Below, in pieces: positions 19,783 to 30,203 of a DNA stretch of 64,000 nt. This DNA is from Vibrio sp. S17_S38 (lineage in GTDB: Bacteria > Pseudomonadota > Gammaproteobacteria > Enterobacterales > Vibrionaceae): positions 62,001 through 126,000 of the forward strand of contig NZ_JAAUWW010000006.1 in assembly GCF_014694375.1 (NCBI RefSeq). The letters run 5' to 3'. Positions within the stretch are counted from its first letter, which is position 1; each line of letters starts with the position of its first letter. The position numbers were made by a program, and so were the translations under genes. The notes beneath the pieces were generated by a model. That model made no database searches. It saw only the letters and a list, made by a program, of their open reading frames with translations, and was not told the origin of the DNA.

Positions 19783-19856
19783 TGGAGGCGCCTCCCGGAG
19801 TCGAACCGAGGTACACGGATTTGCAATCCGCTGCATAGCCACTCTGCCAAGGCGCC
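19783..19856 (-). tRNA. tRNA-Cys (GCA), proximal copy
   Basis: 74 nt with encoded CCA, identical to the distal copy at 19249-19322. First tRNA of the cluster downstream of pgsA. Confidence 0.97.
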
Positions 19857-20060
19857 TTACCTTGTAGAAAAAACATCAACACTGCCATATAAACTTGCGT
19901 TGAGTTCCTCTTGGGTACGGGGTGGCATTTTACGGATTCCGACAACCACGTCAACACTATTTTTAAATTTTTAAATCGTTTGGATGCTTTATAATCAAAA
20001 ACCGTTGATTTGGTCAAATTTCTAGCAAAAACGTGATGTTATAGATTAAAAAACCTTAAA

Positions 20061-20088
20061 TAAAAAAGCCTTACACAATGGTAAGGCT
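20061..20088 (-). terminator. Terminator of uvrY-uvrC-pgsA
   Basis: 8-bp perfect stem AGCCTTAC / GTAAGGCT, 6-base loop, followed on the minus strand by TTTTTT. It sits 30 bases after pgsA, separating it from the tRNA genes. Confidence 0.85.
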
Positions 20089-20118
20089 CGTTTATTTGAA
20101 AATGTATTTATAAATGAC

Positions 20119-20685
20119 TTATTTTTTCTCGTCTTGCTCACCAGCGAGTAGATCGCCCTTTGCTGCTTTAAGATATTGGATCATAGACCAATATGTTAAG
20201 GCTGTTGCAATATAAAGCGCAGCATAACCAACCCAAACCATCCAATCATCATAGCGCCATATCAATACCCACAGAGCAAACATTTGGCTCAACGTTTTCC
20301 ATTTGCCAATCCAAGACACAGCAACACTCGCACGTTTACCTATTTCGGCCATCCACTCTCGTAATGCTGAAATGATAATTTCTCGTGCAATCATAGTCGC
20401 GGCGGGAATTGTGATCCAAATAGTGTGGTAGTGCTCAGCAATGAGAAGAAGCGCTACCGCTACCATAACTTTATCCGCTACCGGATCAAGAAAAGCACCA
20501 AAACGAGAAGTTTGACCCAGTTTACGAGCTAATACGCCATCTAACCAATCAGTAAAACCTGCGACCCAAAAAACCATGGCGGCGGCAAAAGGCGCCCAAG
20601 TAAACGGAAGGTAAAAAATAACCACGAACACTGGAATCAAGGCCAGTCGAAGTAACGTTAAAATATTAGGTATCGTAAATCGCAT
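20119..20685 (-). CDS. pgsA: CDP-diacylglycerol-glycerol-3-phosphate 3-phosphatidyltransferase
   Basis: Inner-membrane enzyme that makes phosphatidylglycerophosphate, the committed step to phosphatidylglycerol and cardiolipin. 188 residues (E. coli 182) with four hydrophobic segments. The CDP-alcohol phosphotransferase signature DG-x2-AR-x8-G-x3-D-x3-D is intact (Asp49-Gly50, Ala53-Arg54, Gly63, Asp67, Asp71). Start '[13 protein letters not shown]' is the family N-terminus. The C-terminus is extended by a charged tail (GEQDEKK). Third gene after uvrY-uvrC, as in E. coli. Supplies substrate for the cardiolipin synthase at 44 kb. Confidence 0.97.
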   Translation of the reverse strand: MRFTIPNILTLLRLALIPVFVVIFYLPFTWAPFAAAMVFWVAGFTDWLDGVLARKLGQTSRFGAFLDPVADKVMVAVALLLIAEHYHTIWITIPAATMIAREIIISALREWMAEIGKRASVAVSWIGKWKTLSQMFALWVLIWRYDDWMVWVGYAALYIATALTYWSMIQYLKAAKGDLLAGEQDEKK

Positions 20686-20731
20686 AATTACGGACTCTTG
20701 GTGGGGACAAGTTAATGTTGCTTTAAAAGCA

Positions 20732-22594
20732 TTATGGTTTCAATGCCTGATGTATGATTTCTGCTAAAGATTTACTGATCCCAGGGACTTTGCTTATTTC
20801 TTCTACAGTTGCACGTTTTAATTCCTGTATGCCACCCATGTATTTTAACAAAGCTTGCCTGCGTTTAGGTCCAACGCCTTCAATACCTTCTAAACTACTC
20901 GTTCTACGGGTTTTACCTCGTTTGGCTCGATGACCACTAATGGCATGATTATGACTTTCATCTCGAATGTGTTGAATCAAATGCAGCGCAGGCGCGTCAC
21001 TTGGTAAATTAAACTCTTCACCATTCACTTTTATTAATGTTTCTAAACCTGGTTTTCGAGTCACACCTTTTGCAATACCAATCAACTCGGGCCTTTTAGG
21101 CCAATCTGACCAATATTGTTGAAGAATATCATGAGCTCGATTTAGCTGTCCTTTACCACCATCAATAAAAATAATATCAGGAATTTTTTCTATTTGGTGT
21201 ACATCGGTATATTGCTGTTTCGAATAACGTCTATCAAGTACCTGAGCCATAGCCGCATAATCATCACCACCTGTAATACCTTCAATATTATAACGGCGAT
21301 AATCTTGCTTAACAGGCCCTTCTCGGTTGAACACGACACAAGATGCAATCGTGCTTTCTCCCATTGTATGACTAATATCAAAACATTCCATACGCTCAAT
21401 ACGTTGTAACTTAAACTCTTTCTCTAATGCCTTTACTCGTTGGTTAACCGTCATCTTATGACTAATTTTCGCCGTTAAAGCACTTAAGGCATTAGTATTG
21501 GAAAGTTTAAGATAGCGTTCACGTATTCCACGAGGATTGGTATGAAACTGAACCTTGTGACCCGACAATTGGACAAGGGCCTCTTGTAAGCTAGAAGCCT
21601 CATCAAACAAGGTGTTATCAAACAATTCACCACTCATCGTAATACGATTTGGGATGGTAGATGCTTCATTATGACTTAAATAATATTGACTTAAAAAACT
21701 CGAAAACACTTCTTTATCATCAGTATTAGCCGGAATTTTAGGGAAGTGGCTGCGACTGCCAAGCACTTTCCCTTGCCTTATCATTAATAAGTGAACACAG
21801 GCAAGACCATTTTCTTTAGCAAATCCAATCACATCCATATCTTCAAGTGAGTCGTCTGAAACGAATTGTTGCTCTTGTACACGGCGAATCGCTTGAATTT
21901 GATCTCGGTATTTTGCGGCTTGTTCAAATTGTAAAGCTTGGCTTGCTTGTTCCATTTTAGCGATCAAGGCATTAAGTACTTGGTCATCTTTGCCCTGTAA
22001 GAAAAGACGAACATAATTGACACTTTCGGCATATTCTTCATCGCTTACTAAGCCTTCAACACAAGGCCCCGAACAACGATCAATTTGATACATCAAACAA
22101 GGCCTTGTTCTATTTGCATAAACGCTGTCTTCACATTGACGTACCGGAATGATTTTTTGCAATAAGTGCAAAGTTTCCCGTACCGCCCCCGCATCAGGAT
22201 AAGGGCCAAAATATTCACCTTTTCGCCGTTTTACACCACGATGATAAGCAAGTCTTGGGTGCTTATGTTTTGAAATTAGAACATAGGGATAAGATTTATC
22301 ATCTCTCAACAAGACATTATATTTAGGTAAATATTGCTTGATATAATTGTGTTCGAGGATCAATGCTTCCGTTTCAGTATGAGTAACCGTAACATCAATT
22401 TTTTGGATATGACTAACAAGCGCCTTCGTTTTTTCGTTATCAACATTTCTACGAAAATAACTTGAAAGGCGCTTATTTAAATTTTTAGCTTTACCAACAT
22501 AGATAACATCATCCATGGCGTTATACATGCGATAAACACCAGGCTGATCGGAAACAGTCGATAAAAAAGCTGCTGAATCAAAACCCTCCGACAC
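20732..22594 (-). CDS. uvrC: Excinuclease ABC subunit C
   Basis: Dual-incision endonuclease of nucleotide excision repair, 620 residues (E. coli 610). Domains: GIY-YIG nuclease at the N-terminus ('[31 protein letters not shown]', about 18-50), a Cys-rich segment ('[27 protein letters not shown]'), UVR motif near 205-240 for UvrB binding, RNase H-like nuclease ('[13 protein letters not shown]', 'FIDGGKGQL', 'HAISGHR') and a C-terminal (HhH)2 domain ('[18 protein letters not shown]', '[13 protein letters not shown]'). The start is GTG at 22594, sharing one base with the uvrY stop (TAGTG), so the two are translationally coupled. Confidence 0.98.
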   Translation of the reverse strand: MSEGFDSAAFLSTVSDQPGVYRMYNAMDDVIYVGKAKNLNKRLSSYFRRNVDNEKTKALVSHIQKIDVTVTHTETEALILEHNYIKQYLPKYNVLLRDDKSYPYVLISKHKHPRLAYHRGVKRRKGEYFGPYPDAGAVRETLHLLQKIIPVRQCEDSVYANRTRPCLMYQIDRCSGPCVEGLVSDEEYAESVNYVRLFLQGKDDQVLNALIAKMEQASQALQFEQAAKYRDQIQAIRRVQEQQFVSDDSLEDMDVIGFAKENGLACVHLLMIRQGKVLGSRSHFPKIPANTDDKEVFSSFLSQYYLSHNEASTIPNRITMSGELFDNTLFDEASSLQEALVQLSGHKVQFHTNPRGIRERYLKLSNTNALSALTAKISHKMTVNQRVKALEKEFKLQRIERMECFDISHTMGESTIASCVVFNREGPVKQDYRRYNIEGITGGDDYAAMAQVLDRRYSKQQYTDVHQIEKIPDIIFIDGGKGQLNRAHDILQQYWSDWPKRPELIGIAKGVTRKPGLETLIKVNGEEFNLPSDAPALHLIQHIRDESHNHAISGHRAKRGKTRRTSSLEGIEGVGPKRRQALLKYMGGIQELKRATVEEISKVPGISKSLAEIIHQALKP

Positions 22595-23238
22595 TATAGA
22601 GTCTCGGTAGTGATCATTCCGTAACGGATCGCAAGATGTGTTAATTCAACATCACCACCAATATCTAACTTACTAAATAAGCGATAACGATAACTGTTCA
22701 CCGTTTTTGGGCTTAAGTTTAGTTGCTCAGAAATATCCGTGACTTTTTGCCCTTTCGTGATCATCAGCATGATTTGTAATTCACGCTCAGACAGCTCTTT
22801 AAAAGGGTTATCTGATGATGCGGAAAATTGGCTCAGTGCCATCTGTTGCGCGATCTCAGGTGAAATATAGCGCTGTCCGCTGTGCACCATACGAATTGCA
22901 TTAACCATTTCATCTGGCGCAGCCCCTTTGGTTAGATAACCAGAAGCCCCCGCTTGCATAACTTTGGTTGGAAAAGGATTTTCAGTATGAATCGTCAACA
23001 CAATAATTTTAATATCCGGATTAAATCTTAATATTTTTTTGGTTGCTTCCAAGCCACCAATGCCCGGCATATTCATATCCATTAAAATAACATCCGCGTG
23101 ATTAGCACGGCACCATTTTACAGAATCTTCACCACTGTCAGCTTCCCCTACTACTTTCATTCCACGGACGTCTTCAATAATACGTCGAATCCCTGTGCGA
23201 ACCAGTTCGTGATCATCTACAAGGAAAACATTTATCAC
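22594..23238 (-). CDS. uvrY: Response regulator UvrY/VarA/GacA
   Basis: Response regulator of the BarA/UvrY (VarS/VarA in Vibrio) two-component system that activates Csr small RNAs. 214 residues: receiver domain 1-120 with phospho-acceptor Asp54 (ILMDMNMPG), Asp8/Asp9, Thr82 region (VLTIHTE) and Lys104; NarL/LuxR-type helix-turn-helix at about 148-205 ('[46 protein letters not shown]'). Overlaps uvrC by one base. The cognate sensor kinase and csr RNAs are not in this window. Confidence 0.97.
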   Translation of the reverse strand: MINVFLVDDHELVRTGIRRIIEDVRGMKVVGEADSGEDSVKWCRANHADVILMDMNMPGIGGLEATKKILRFNPDIKIIVLTIHTENPFPTKVMQAGASGYLTKGAAPDEMVNAIRMVHSGQRYISPEIAQQMALSQFSASSDNPFKELSERELQIMLMITKGQKVTDISEQLNLSPKTVNSYRYRLFSKLDIGGDVELTHLAIRYGMITTETL

Positions 23239-23678
23239 TCTTGTATCTCCACGCTTGGATTATCGCCATCATGCTTTACTAACCATCATCATTGATTAAA
23301 CATCGGTTTATTAAGCATCGTTGTTAAATTTCTATGCTGCTGAGTCGAGCTCTTCACTGAGCACAAAATCATTCTATCCTACTCAGCATTAAAAAATGAC
23401 TATTAATCTCGAGATTAAAGGAAAAATTTGAACTCCGTTCTTTTCTATTTAACCTCAAAGTTTAACTCATGACCAAAAACAGCATCATCCACACTAATAC
23501 ATTTAAAATTCAAATGGTTATTAATGATAAAACTCTATTCCTTTGTATTGTTAATAATTTTGATAATACGTCAAGTTTGAGTGTCTATCATCCATATTAA
23601 TTATGATATGACTCATATTTACTCATCAACGTTTTAATTTGATATCCTATCGCCAACTTCATCGTTTCGGAACATTTT
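23239..23678. other. Divergent intergenic region between uvrY and polB
   Basis: 440 AT-rich bases expected to carry promoters for uvrY (minus) and polB (plus). An 8-bp inverted repeat TGCTGAGT (23338-23345) / ACTCAGCA (23381-23388) is present, of unknown meaning. I looked for a LexA box (CTGT-N8-ACAG), expected for SOS-controlled polB, and did not see one. Confidence 0.45.
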
Positions 23679-26132
23679 GTGCATTCACCTATACAACATG
23701 GTTTTATTTTAACCAGACAAACTAGAGATAGGCATTCGAGATCTAATTATGTGCCATCAAGATCTAGTCATGCACAGTCACAATTTTCTCATATGAAATC
23801 GGGACAATCTCTTATCGAACTATGGGTATCTACAGACTCAGGCCCCGTACAGCTATTGATTAATGGTGAACAACCCGTTTTTTTTATTTCCGAACAAGAC
23901 AAAGAGAAAGTCTCTCAGCTCAATCATGCTCACCGATTAGCACTACAAATAAAGTCAGTGAATTTGAAAACATTTGAACAATGCCAAGTTTTGGCTTGTT
24001 ATAGCGAAAATAGCCACTCTTCTTTCCAAGCAAAACAGTGCTTAAATCAACATGACATTGTGACTCTTGAAGATGACATTCGGCTTACCGATCGCTATTT
24101 AATGGAGCGTTTTATTCGTGGTGGCGTGCAGTTTATTGGTCAAGTAACACAAAAACCACATTATCAAAGTATAGCTCAAGCAAAATGCAAACCGAGCGAT
24201 TACAAACCAAATTTGAGTATCGTGTCGTTAGATATTGAATGTTCAGAAAAAGGTATTCTTTATTCCGTAGGGTTAGATTCAATCCTCGACAGCCGCGTGA
24301 TCATGATTGGCAATCCCCAAGCCTTAACATCTGAGATTGAAAAATCACTTTATATTGAATGGGTAGATGATGAACTAGGTTTACTAAAGGCTTTAATTAA
24401 CTGGTTTAACACTTTTGACCCTGACATTATTATCGGTTGGAATGTTATTGATTTTGATTTTCGTCTGCTCGATAAGCGCTCTCAATGGCATAAAATTCCA
24501 CTATCAATCGCTCGTGGTGGACAAAATCTGTATTTTCGCCAATCAACTAATACCCAACAAGGTTTTGTCTCCATTCCTGGCCGAGTGGTCTTAGATGGTA
24601 TTGATACGTTAAAAACGGCGACTTATCATTTTAACTCCTGGGCATTAGAATCAGTGGCTCAAGAGTTACTCGGTGAAGGTAAAATCATTCATGACCCATT
24701 TAATCGAATGGATGAAATTAATCGTCAGTTTCGTGAAGATAAAATATCTCTAGCTCGATATAACTTGCAAGATTGTAAGCTAGTCACTCGCATCTTTGAA
24801 AAAACACATTTATTACAATTTTCAATTGAGAGAACCCAACTCACTGGTGTTGAACTTGACCGTATTGGCGGTTCTGTCGCCGCATTTACCAATCTATATT
24901 TACCACAACTACATCGTGCTGGTTATATCGCACCTAATTTACAATCAGAGAACTGGTTAGCAAGCCCTGGTGGATATGTAATGGATTCCGATCCCGGCTT
25001 GTACCATTCAGTTTTAGTTCTTGATTTTAAATCTCTATACCCCGCTATTATTCGGACATTTCTCATTGATCCACTAGGGTTAGTTGAAGGTTTACAGCAA
25101 TCCATAGGAAAAAATGACAATGAAGCCGTTGCCGGATTCCGCGGTGGGCAATTTCATCGTGAGAAACACTTTCTGCCTAAAATGATAGAACAATTATGGC
25201 AAGCAAGGGATATTGCAAAAAAAAATAATGAAGCTGCTTTTTCTCAAGCGATAAAAATCATCATGAATTCATTTTATGGCGTTCTGGGATCTTCTGGTTG
25301 CCGTTTTTTTGATACTCGTCTTGCTTCATCCATTACAATGCGCGGGCATGAAATCATGAAACAAACCCGCATATTAATTGAGGAACAAGGTTATCAAGTT
25401 ATCTATGGGGATACTGATTCCTTATTTGTTTCTTTAATTGAGCCGCATAACCAAATGCAAGCCGACAGCATTGGTCAAGATTTGATCAGAAAAATAAATA
25501 TTTGGTGGCAGCAGCATATTCAAAAAGAATTCAATTTAATATCTGCATTAGAACTTGAATATGAAACCCATTATCAACGTTTTTTAATGCCAACAATTCG
25601 CGGCTCTGAAACGGGGTCTAAAAAACGTTATTGCGGCTTAATTAATAAAGACGGCGTAGAAAGAATGATATTTAAAGGTCTAGAAAGTGCCCGCACCGAC
25701 TGGACTCCGCTCTCCCATCATTTTCAGCAAAAATTGTACCACATGGTTTTTCATGACCAAGATCCTCGAGCCTATATTCGTCAATATGTTGAAGATACTT
25801 GGGAGGGAAATTTTGACGAAGATCTTGTGTATCAAAAACGTTTACGGCGCAAGTTAAATGAATACCAAAAGAATATTCCACCACAAGTTAGAGCCGCTAG
25901 ACTCGCCGATGAGCACAACGCTCGCAAAGGAAGACCCTTGCAGTATCAAAACAAAGGCCGTATTCAATATTTATTTACCGTAAATGGTCCGGAACCAAAA
26001 GATTATCTATCCAGTCCTATTGATTATCAACACTATATCGATAAGCAGTTAAAGCCCATTGCTGACGCTATTTTACCCTTCATTGGACTAGACTTTGAAT
26101 CGATCATAGCCCCACAAATTGGATTATTTTGA
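23679..26132 (+). CDS. polB: DNA polymerase II
   Basis: Family B DNA polymerase acting in replication restart and damage bypass; 817 residues (E. coli 783). The 3'-5' exonuclease domain is intact: 'SLDIECSEKG' (Exo I) near 187-196 and 'NVIDFDFRLLDK' (Exo II), 'YNLQDCKLV' (Exo III). Polymerase motif A is 'DFKSLYPAIIR', motif B 'KIIMNSFYGVLGSSGCRFFD', motif C 'YGDTDS'. Start GTG at 23679 (HSPIQHGFILTRQ aligns with E. coli AQAGFILTRH) with GGAA upstream. The N-terminus carries an insertion of about 20 residues (residues 17-40, Ser/Arg/His-rich) compared with E. coli. Confidence 0.97.
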   Translation: MHSPIQHGFILTRQTRDRHSRSNYVPSRSSHAQSQFSHMKSGQSLIELWVSTDSGPVQLLINGEQPVFFISEQDKEKVSQLNHAHRLALQIKSVNLKTFEQCQVLACYSENSHSSFQAKQCLNQHDIVTLEDDIRLTDRYLMERFIRGGVQFIGQVTQKPHYQSIAQAKCKPSDYKPNLSIVSLDIECSEKGILYSVGLDSILDSRVIMIGNPQALTSEIEKSLYIEWVDDELGLLKALINWFNTFDPDIIIGWNVIDFDFRLLDKRSQWHKIPLSIARGGQNLYFRQSTNTQQGFVSIPGRVVLDGIDTLKTATYHFNSWALESVAQELLGEGKIIHDPFNRMDEINRQFREDKISLARYNLQDCKLVTRIFEKTHLLQFSIERTQLTGVELDRIGGSVAAFTNLYLPQLHRAGYIAPNLQSENWLASPGGYVMDSDPGLYHSVLVLDFKSLYPAIIRTFLIDPLGLVEGLQQSIGKNDNEAVAGFRGGQFHREKHFLPKMIEQLWQARDIAKKNNEAAFSQAIKIIMNSFYGVLGSSGCRFFDTRLASSITMRGHEIMKQTRILIEEQGYQVIYGDTDSLFVSLIEPHNQMQADSIGQDLIRKINIWWQQHIQKEFNLISALELEYETHYQRFLMPTIRGSETGSKKRYCGLINKDGVERMIFKGLESARTDWTPLSHHFQQKLYHMVFHDQDPRAYIRQYVEDTWEGNFDEDLVYQKRLRRKLNEYQKNIPPQVRAARLADEHNARKGRPLQYQNKGRIQYLFTVNGPEPKDYLSSPIDYQHYIDKQLKPIADAILPFIGLDFESIIAPQIGLF

Positions 26133-26277
26133 GCAAACGGATAAACACTTCGATTCTAGCCATTACTTTTCTTTGTCGTTCTGTTCAGATCGTGATATTT
26201 TCTGCTCGTTATTTAACACATCATTGCGCTTTCATTATAAAAAACCGCTGTGATTAAAAATTAATTAGGAAGCAATC

Positions 26278-26847
26278 ATGCCTAAAGCTAGTGAAATTAA
26301 GAAAAATGCTGTTGTTGAAATGAATGGTCAAGTGTATTCCGTTCGTGAAGTAAGCAAGTTAACACCAAGTGGTCGTGCTGGTGCAAGCTTGTACCGTATG
26401 CGCATGTACAATGTCGCCACAGGCGCTAAAGCCGATGAAAGTTTTAAAGCCGATGAAATCCTAACATTAGCCGACTTCAGTCGCCGCAGTGTTATGTTCT
26501 CTTACGTTGATGGTAACGAGTACATTTTCATGGACAATGAAGACTACACGCCATACCACTTCAATAAAGAAACCATTGAAGACGAAACGTTATTTTTTAA
26601 CGAAGATACACAAGGTCTTAGCGTTTTAATTGTAAATGACAAGCCAATCGCCATTGAATTACCAACCAGCGTAGATCTTGTGATTGTTGAAACCTCACCT
26701 TCTATCAAAGGCGCTTCAGCCAGTGCACGTACTAAGCCAGCAACATTAACAACAGGTCTAGTTGTACAAGTGCCTGAATATATTGCCAATGGTGATAAAG
26801 TTAAAGTTAACACAGTTGAACGCAAGTTTATGAGCCGTGCAGACTAA
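26278..26847 (+). CDS. yeiP: Elongation factor P-like protein YeiP
   Basis: Paralogue of translation factor EF-P, which binds the ribosome E-site; 189 residues (E. coli YeiP 190). Three beta-barrel domains: KOW-like 1-65, OB domain 66-130, and C-terminal OB with '[23 protein letters not shown]' near 139-161 and 'ERKFMSRAD' at the end, as in E. coli YeiP. The tip of domain I lacks the EF-P KPGKG loop and instead has '[15 protein letters not shown]'. Role of YeiP is less defined than EF-P, possibly rescue at other difficult motifs. Followed 30 bases later by yciU. Confidence 0.95.
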   Translation: MPKASEIKKNAVVEMNGQVYSVREVSKLTPSGRAGASLYRMRMYNVATGAKADESFKADEILTLADFSRRSVMFSYVDGNEYIFMDNEDYTPYHFNKETIEDETLFFNEDTQGLSVLIVNDKPIAIELPTSVDLVIVETSPSIKGASASARTKPATLTTGLVVQVPEYIANGDKVKVNTVERKFMSRAD

Positions 26848-26877
26848 CCCTTCATTTTTAAAAAACATTAGGACATT

Positions 26878-27198
26878 ATGACCAATTTAATCTCTCTCGA
26901 TGATGCTATCGATGTCGCGTATGACATTTTTCTTGAAATGGCACCAGATAACCTAGAAGCCGTAGATGTAATTTTATTCACAGCTCAGTTTGAAGACCGC
27001 GGTGCCGCAGAAGCAGTAGAAACTGGTGATGATTGGTCACAACATGTTGGCTTTGATGTTGATAAAGAGGCTTATGCTGAAGTCAAAATTGGCTTAGTTA
27101 ATGAAGCAGATGATGCACTCGATGATGTATTTGCTCGTATGTTAATTAGCCGAGATGAAGATAATAAATTCTGCCATATTTTATGGAAACGTGATTAA
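26878..27198 (+). CDS. yciU: Putative double-stranded DNA mimic protein (DUF440, HI1450 family)
   Basis: Small very acidic protein of 106 residues. About 30 Asp/Glu residues against about ten Lys/Arg. Motifs 'AYDIFLEMAPDNLEAVDVILF', 'WSQHVGFDVDKEAYAEVKIGL' and 'DDVFARMLISRDEDNKFCHILWKRD' match E. coli YciU and H. influenzae HI1450. HI1450 was proposed to mimic DNA and bind HU; this activity is family knowledge and not shown for this protein. Likely cotranscribed with yeiP; ends at a bidirectional terminator shared with rluB. Confidence 0.93.
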   Translation: MTNLISLDDAIDVAYDIFLEMAPDNLEAVDVILFTAQFEDRGAAEAVETGDDWSQHVGFDVDKEAYAEVKIGLVNEADDALDDVFARMLISRDEDNKFCHILWKRD

Positions 27199-27246
27199 TC
27201 GTCTTCATATAAATAAACGGATGGTTTTTTAAACCAGGCTCAAACG

Positions 27247-27286
27247 AAAAATGCCGAATTCATTCACTGAATTCGGCATTTTTATT
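27247..27286. terminator. Bidirectional terminator between yciU and rluB
   Basis: 13-bp perfect stem AAATGCCGAATTC / GAATTCGGCATTT with a 7-base loop, A run before and T run after, between convergent genes. Confidence 0.88.
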
Positions 27287-27311
27287 AGCTTTAGAAGCTT
27301 AACCTAGTCGT

Positions 27312-28325
27312 CTAGATTCTTGTTCTTGATTTCGGCTTAGGCAAGCCAGTATTAACGCGACGTTGTTTTTGCTTACCATCGCGACCACCAACAGCTTCAC
27401 CATTGTTGACTTTATTGGTCGTGGTGCCTTTAGTCGCAACATTACCACGAGTCGCTGAACGAGTACGGCCTTTTGGTGTAGATACTCTTTCTTCATGACG
27501 TTTAACGGCACGACGAATTTTCTGTCCACGAGAGCGATCGCGTTTACGAGAATGAAGATCTGGATCTATCAACGTTTCGCGTTCAGGTTTTAATTCAACC
27601 ATTTCACGCAAATAGTTAACTTCTTTCAGTTCAAGCTCCACCCAACCGCCACGAGGTAATGCTTTTTCTAAGAAGATATCACCATAACGAACACGTTTTA
27701 GTCGGCTAACGGTAACACCTTGTGATTCCCATAAACGACGAACTTCACGGTTACGACCTTCTGTGATCATAACGTAAAAGGTGTGGTTCATTCCTTCACC
27801 ACCAGCGTAAACAACATCTTCAAAACGTGCCATGCCGTCTTCAAGCTCTACGCCGCTAGTTACATTGCGGATCATTTCTTCGTTTACTTCACCAAAAACA
27901 CGAACGAGATATTCACGTTCAACTTCACGGCTTGGGTGCATCAAACGGTTGGCTAACTCACCATCTGTCGTAAATAGTAATAAACCGCCAGTATTTGCAT
28001 CCAAACGACCAACAGATACCCAACGAGAATCTTTAATTTTTGGTAGGCGGTCAAATACCGTACGGCGACCTTCAGGATCGTGACGTGTACACAGCTCACC
28101 TTCAGGTTTGTTGTAAGCTAATACGCGGCAAATAACGTCTTCAGAGTCTTTTATTGAAACCTTATGACCATCAATGCGAACAAGTGCATTATCATCTTCT
28201 AGGCGATCACCCAGTTTTGCAACTTGACCATTTAAGCTCACTCGACCCGCTTGGATCATCGTTTCTAGTTCACGACGAGAGCCATGCCCTGCACGGGCTA
28301 AAATCTTCTGTAACTTTTCGTTCAT
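27312..28325 (-). CDS. rluB: 23S rRNA pseudouridine(2605) synthase
   Basis: RsuA-family pseudouridine synthase modifying U2605 of 23S rRNA; 337 residues (E. coli 291). N-terminal S4 RNA-binding domain (about 1-60, '[31 protein letters not shown]'), catalytic domain with '[27 protein letters not shown]' (catalytic Asp in RLD) and '[14 protein letters not shown]'. The last 90 or so residues form a basic, low-complexity Arg/Lys/Thr/Gly tail, as in other RluB proteins though longer than in E. coli. The assignment as RluB rather than RluF/RluE rests on length and tail. Confidence 0.94.
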   Translation of the reverse strand: MNEKLQKILARAGHGSRRELETMIQAGRVSLNGQVAKLGDRLEDDNALVRIDGHKVSIKDSEDVICRVLAYNKPEGELCTRHDPEGRRTVFDRLPKIKDSRWVSVGRLDANTGGLLLFTTDGELANRLMHPSREVEREYLVRVFGEVNEEMIRNVTSGVELEDGMARFEDVVYAGGEGMNHTFYVMITEGRNREVRRLWESQGVTVSRLKRVRYGDIFLEKALPRGGWVELELKEVNYLREMVELKPERETLIDPDLHSRKRDRSRGQKIRRAVKRHEERVSTPKGRTRSATRGNVATKGTTTNKVNNGEAVGGRDGKQKQRRVNTGLPKPKSRTRI

Positions 28326-28654
28326 TGATTGACCTTTTGTTTGTCGACTTCACAGCCGTCTTTATTGTTTAATAAAAGACACTAGTCTTATAAAAACAAT
28401 AAATTAAAAATATTTTTGCTCTTCTTTATTACCTAAGCACAAAAATATAATACTTGAGCTTGAAGAAAAGGCAGCAGAGTATACATCAAACCTCTCATAG
28501 AAAGAATGATTTTCCACCAAATACTCGCTAGTCTGATAATTCAATATAGTTGAAAAACTTGATCCATACTGACATTAATTTTACGACATAAAATCAGACC
28601 ACATTACCTTTACTTACTTTATTTTGTTATTCTCACGGTTCAACTCCTAACCAC
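28326..28654. other. Divergent intergenic region between rluB and the Tag-like gene
   Basis: 329 AT-rich bases that should carry both promoters. No operator, RNA structure or small gene recognised. Confidence 0.45.
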
Positions 28655-29353
28655 ATGCTATTTATGACCATTGAACATTTTGATGCTATTTATCAACGAG
28701 CCGCTGAACGTAAAGGCGGAAAGCAAGATTTAGAATTACTCCTCAGTAAACCTCTTCCCTCATCAGAATTACAACGAATTACTGACGATCGTTGGTTAGC
28801 CGCATTTACCATGAAAGTGTTTCAGTGTGGAATTTCTTGGCAGGTAGTGAGAAATAAATGGCCTAATTTCGAACAGCTATTTTTCAATTTCAAGCTTGAA
28901 CCACTAATGATGTTACCGGAAGAAATCTGGGAGCAAAAAGCACAAGATCCAAGCATTATCAGACATTTGACCAAAGTGAAGTCGATTCCAACCAATGCTC
29001 AAATGATCCACTCAGCTCAATATGATTACCCGTCTTTCTCACACATGGTAGCGAATTGGCCGACCGATAATATAATCGGCTTGTGGGAGTATCTGAAGAA
29101 AAACGGCAGTCGGTTAGGCGGCAATACTGGGCCTTATACCTTACGTCAAATGGGTGTTGATACCTTTATTTTATCGTCTGATGTCGAATCTCATTTACGA
29201 AATATAGGTGTAATAGATAGCGGTCGTGGAACAAAACGAGCTATGCAAGCCGCGCAAAAAACGTTCAATTACTGGCAACAACAATCTGGACGCAGCCAAT
29301 CGGAAATAAGCCAAATAATTGCTTTTAGTTGTGGTGATAATCAGGTGCTTTAA
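28655..29353 (+). CDS. DNA-3-methyladenine glycosylase I family protein, divergent paralogue
   Basis: 232 residues of the Tag (PF03352) HhH-GPD-like fold: 'FQCGISWQVVRNKWPNFEQLFF' and 'IIRHLTKVKSIPTNAQMI' follow the Tag pattern 'GLSWxTILxK...IIRN..KI.A...NA'. It lacks the four zinc ligands of true Tag (N-terminal Cys and His, C-terminal H..C..C), which are present in the second copy at 51886-52473. It may therefore recognise a different lesion or be structural only. Start at 28655 or nine bases later (28664); neither has a clear ribosome binding site. Confidence 0.78.
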   Translation: MLFMTIEHFDAIYQRAAERKGGKQDLELLLSKPLPSSELQRITDDRWLAAFTMKVFQCGISWQVVRNKWPNFEQLFFNFKLEPLMMLPEEIWEQKAQDPSIIRHLTKVKSIPTNAQMIHSAQYDYPSFSHMVANWPTDNIIGLWEYLKKNGSRLGGNTGPYTLRQMGVDTFILSSDVESHLRNIGVIDSGRGTKRAMQAAQKTFNYWQQQSGRSQSEISQIIAFSCGDNQVL

Positions 29354-29378
29354 CACCGTCTACCAATGAACAATATAA

Positions 29379-29424
29379 AAACCCCACTATAAATTGCTTA
29401 TACCAAGTAATTTATAGTGGGGTT
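29379..29424. terminator. Bidirectional terminator between the Tag-like gene and yciO
   Basis: Long imperfect hairpin: ACCCCACTATAAATT and AATTTATAGTGGGGT flanked by A and T runs, between convergent genes. Confidence 0.8.
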
Positions 29425-29458
29425 TGTTTATGACTTTCAATACAAGATCTAGTGTTTA

Positions 29459-30079
29459 TTATTCAAACGGAGTTGGATCACCAGCACCTCGGCGAACCAC
29501 CACCATCTCATCATCGCTAAAATCGATAACTGTCGTTGGTTGTTCACCTAAAAAGCCGCCATTCATGATCAAATCAACGGAATGTTCTAATTTATCGCGA
29601 ATATCTTCTGGGTCGGATTCTGCGTAATCATTACCCGGTAATATCAAGGTCGTTGACATTAAAGGTTCGCCTAGCGCTTCAAGTAAATCCAATGCAATTT
29701 TATTATCCGGAACACGAATACCAATGGTTTTTCGCTTTGCATTCATCAAACGACGTGGCACTTCCTTAGTCCCTTTAAATATAAAGGTATAGGCCCCTGG
29801 CGTATTGTTTTTCAATAAACGAAATGCTGTATTATCAATTCGGGCATACAAAGAAAGCTCCGACAAATCGCGGCACAGCAAAGTGAAGTTGTGCTTATCA
29901 TCCAGCTTACGAATATGACAAATACGCTCTAAAGCATTTTTGTTTTCAAGCTGACAACCTAACGCATAACCTGAATCGGTTGGATAAACGATAACGCCAC
30001 CATTACGAATAATGGCGACAGCTTGATTGATTAAGCGGGCTTGAGGGTTTTCTGGGTGTAAATAAAAAAATTGGCTCAT
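29459..30079 (-). CDS. yciO: Sua5/YciO/YrdC-family protein YciO
   Basis: 206 residues of the YrdC/Sua5 fold, which binds ATP, threonine and RNA; related TsaC makes threonylcarbamoyl-AMP for tRNA t6A. The sequence follows E. coli YciO closely: 'SQFFYLHPENPQARLINQAV', 'VYPTDSGYALGCQLENKNALERICHIRKL', 'NNTPGAYTFIFKGTKEVPRRLMN', 'KRKTIGIRVPDN'. YciO has only weak TsaC-like activity in the literature, so its exact role is open. ATG 30079 with TAGGAG upstream. Precedes rnm in the trp-adjacent cluster as in E. coli. Confidence 0.95.
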   Translation of the reverse strand: MSQFFYLHPENPQARLINQAVAIIRNGGVIVYPTDSGYALGCQLENKNALERICHIRKLDDKHNFTLLCRDLSELSLYARIDNTAFRLLKNNTPGAYTFIFKGTKEVPRRLMNAKRKTIGIRVPDNKIALDLLEALGEPLMSTTLILPGNDYAESDPEDIRDKLEHSVDLIMNGGFLGEQPTTVIDFSDDEMVVVRRGAGDPTPFE

Positions 30080-30203
30080 TACTACTCCTAACTGAGTCTA
30101 TGATTGACCTACCCTATTTAATTGAATTATAGCGTTGTTTATAATGTTTATCGCCTAGCTATAACTGTAAATTAATTGGGCTTTAATCGAATTAACCTTC
30201 ACG

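Noticed and set aside
23521..23680. LexA box expected upstream of polB
   Set aside because: No CTGT-N8-ACAG-like palindrome seen; SOS control cannot be supported from this sequence.
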